From: Bacillota bacterium
Lineage (GTDB): Bacteria > Bacillota > Clostridia > Christensenellales > UMGS416
Reading direction: 5' to 3'
Assembly (NCBI GenBank): GCA_023409755.1
Contig: JAEYRA010000014.1
Location: 1 to 21,981, forward strand
Length of the DNA stretch: 21,981 nucleotides
Below, piece by piece: positions 20,802 to 21,981 of the stretch (within the stretch, counting starts at the first letter, position 1; the number at the start of each line of letters is the position of its first letter). Under the pieces are notes generated by a model, which worked only from the letters and a program-made list of their open reading frames with translations, did not search any database and was not told the origin of the DNA. The translations under genes were made by a program, and so were the position numbers.

Positions 20802-20830
20802 ATTGTATCGGAAGAGCGGACAGGGCTCAA
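20802..20830 (-). promoter_or_regulatory. Promoter of the small membrane protein gene
   Basis: TTGAGC (20825-20830), 17-bp spacer, TACAAT (20802-20807). Start expected near 20795. Confidence 0.65.
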
Positions 20831-20870
20831 TGATGGCTTTGTCAAATAATGGGAAAATACTTCGTTTTTC

Positions 20871-20899
20871 TTGTGGTGCGGCCCACAACATCGTATGAT
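20871..20899 (+). promoter_or_regulatory. Promoter of the L,D-transpeptidase gene with overlapping inverted repeat
   Basis: TTGTGG (20871-20876), 17-bp spacer, TATGAT (20894-20899). The -35 is also the left arm of a perfect inverted repeat TTGTGG-N6-CCACAA (20871-20888), which would place a dimeric regulator over the -35. Confidence 0.55.
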
Positions 20900-20963
20900 G
20901 GGGGCAGTAGGTGGGGCGCACTATTCCGGCGTTGGCCCACATATTCTGGGAGGGGGGAGCCTT

Positions 20964-21981
20964 ATGCGGCGGTGGATAGCATTGCTGCTTTGCGGCATGG
21001 TTTGCCTGTGCTCCAGCACGGCGCAAAACACCTGGGTTTCCGCCTTGGAGGGGGAGTCGGTAACCATGGTACAAACGACCGAAACCACCCCGGTATCGAG
21101 CGCACCGGAAGAGGCTGGGGGGACAGCGGCCGCGGTTGCCGCCGACTTGGCTGCCATGGCAGGGGCATCAGCCGCCTCAGTCGTGGCCTCTGCCGTGCCG
21201 GTCACCACCACGGAGACGGCGGAGAACAAGAGCTCTGCCACATCCTGGACACAGTTTGAAAAGACGATCGCCGCCGGGCTCAAGAAACGGTGGCAGGGGA
21301 AACAGGCCATCGTGGTGCGGGCCGACGGTGCCAACTCCGCCACCGCCAAACTTTGGCTCTATGAGTACAAAAGCGGCGCCTGGCGTGTCAAATACGGCCC
21401 CTGGACGGTGGTTGTGGGCCGCAACGGCGTGGGAAAGGCTGCCGAAGGCGACGGCCGTTCGCCGTCGGGGGCATTCCTGCTGGGCACTGCCTTTGGCTGG
21501 GGCAGCACACCTTCTGGCGTGGATTACCAGTACCGCAAGGTGGACAGCAAGGACCTGTGGGTGGACGAAGCCGGCCCCTGGTACAACCGTTGGGTGCGAG
21601 GTTCCACCTCGGTCTATGGCAGCGGCGAGCGGTTGAAGAACGTGAAGGGCTATGAGTATGCCATCGCCGTCCACTTCAATGACAAGGCGACGAAGAACGC
21701 GGGCAGCGCCATTTTCTTGCACATTTGGAGCGGCAAGGACAAGGGCACGGCAGGCTGCACCGCCATGAGCCGCACCAACCTCCTGCGCCTGCTCAAATGG
21801 CTGGACTATGACAAACGCCCCATCCTGCTGCAGGGCACCGAGGCCCAGCTGAAGAAACTGATGGGAGCGGACTGGGGCATCGACCCGCTGCCTGCTGGTT
21901 GGGGGTATGTGGATGATTTCATCCCCGATGCTGCGCCTGACCTTCGCTATGCCACCAAGAACAACTTCACCGGTGCCAAGC
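20964..21981 (+). CDS. Exported L,D-transpeptidase (COG3786/YkuD) fused to a VanX-type D-Ala-D-Ala dipeptidase (cut by right edge)
   Basis: At least 339 residues are visible. Residues 1-~21 (MRRWIALLLCGMVCLCSSTA) look like a signal peptide. A Thr/Ala/Val-rich linker follows, then a YkuD-type domain from about residue 90 (KKRWQGKQAIVVRADGANSA), with VVVGRNGVGKAAEGDGRSPSG and the catalytic motif H253-x-WSGKDKGTAG-C265 (IFLHIW ... GCTAM). The YkuD fold cross-links peptidoglycan stems. From residue 312 (GWGYVDDFIPDAAPDLRYAT) the sequence turns into the N-terminus of VanX/Ddp family M15D dipeptidases (YATxxNFTG). The zinc-binding residues lie past the edge. Together they suggest cell-wall remodelling outside the membrane, perhaps removing D-Ala-D-Ala. 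The ATG at 20964 follows a G-rich AGGGGGGAG site. Confidence 0.85.
   Translation, partial: MRRWIALLLCGMVCLCSSTAQNTWVSALEGESVTMVQTTETTPVSSAPEEAGGTAAAVAADLAAMAGASAASVVASAVPVTTTETAENKSSATSWTQFEKTIAAGLKKRWQGKQAIVVRADGANSATAKLWLYEYKSGAWRVKYGPWTVVVGRNGVGKAAEGDGRSPSGAFLLGTAFGWGSTPSGVDYQYRKVDSKDLWVDEAGPWYNRWVRGSTSVYGSGERLKNVKGYEYAIAVHFNDKATKNAGSAIFLHIWSGKDKGTAGCTAMSRTNLLRLLKWLDYDKRPILLQGTEAQLKKLMGADWGIDPLPAGWGYVDDFIPDAAPDLRYATKNNFTGAK

Noticed and set aside
1..21981. CRISPR arrays, tRNA or rRNA genes, insertion sequences, phage genes, attachment sites
   Set aside because: No direct-repeat/spacer pattern, cloverleaf sequence, transposase or integrase motif or target duplication was seen on either strand by eye.

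Overview
The window reads as a chromosomal segment of a GC-rich, endospore-forming Firmicute, most likely a Clostridia-type anaerobe (inference). The grounds are a LonB-type protease (a sporulation-associated family), strong AGGAGG-type ribosome binding sites before nearly every gene, Firmicute-style sigma-A promoters (several with an extended -10 reading TGCTATACT), a two-cluster ferredoxin protein, and DUF4173 and COG4586/COG4587/COG3694 families common in this phylum. No tRNA, rRNA, CRISPR array, insertion sequence or phage gene was seen.

Layout. 1-757 (-) is the N-terminal part of a PilB/GspE assembly ATPase with a possible c-di-GMP-binding MshEN domain. 854-3434 (-) is a tightly coupled three-gene ABC exporter operon. 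3647-5332 (+) is lonB. 5439-6353 (-) and 6631-6924 (+) are two divergent uncharacterised genes whose C-termini share a short motif; the second leads into a cytoplasmic AprX-like subtilase (6968-8155). 8299-9703 (+) holds an overlapping methyltransferase and HAD phosphatase pair. 9874-12146 (+) is the translation/nucleotide cluster rpsB-tsf-pyrH, with a structured leader, a terminator inside the cluster and no frr behind pyrH. 12198-14366 (-) holds a tiny Asn/Arg-rich protein, a lipoate-protein ligase, a KdpD-type USP domain protein and a two-TM protein. 14449-15618 (-) is a membrane diguanylate cyclase. 15787-16512 (-) is a 4Fe-4S protein. 16617-18185 (-) is a DUF4173 membrane protein. 18477-20233 (-) is a PHP phosphatase plus 2-hydroxyacid dehydrogenase operon. 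20337-20780 (-) is a small membrane protein. 20964-21981 (+, cut by the right edge) is an exported L,D-transpeptidase that runs into the start of a VanX-type D-Ala-D-Ala dipeptidase.

How the parts may connect. The proteolysis block (lonB, the two unknown genes, the subtilase) is the most plausible uncharacterised, perhaps sporulation-linked, locus. The PilB MshEN domain and the GGDEF protein could both belong to one c-di-GMP circuit. The transpeptidase-dipeptidase fusion is the most striking architecture and is the best candidate for new biochemistry. Promoter and terminator calls were made by eye from hexamer matches, spacing, and stem plus U-tract.
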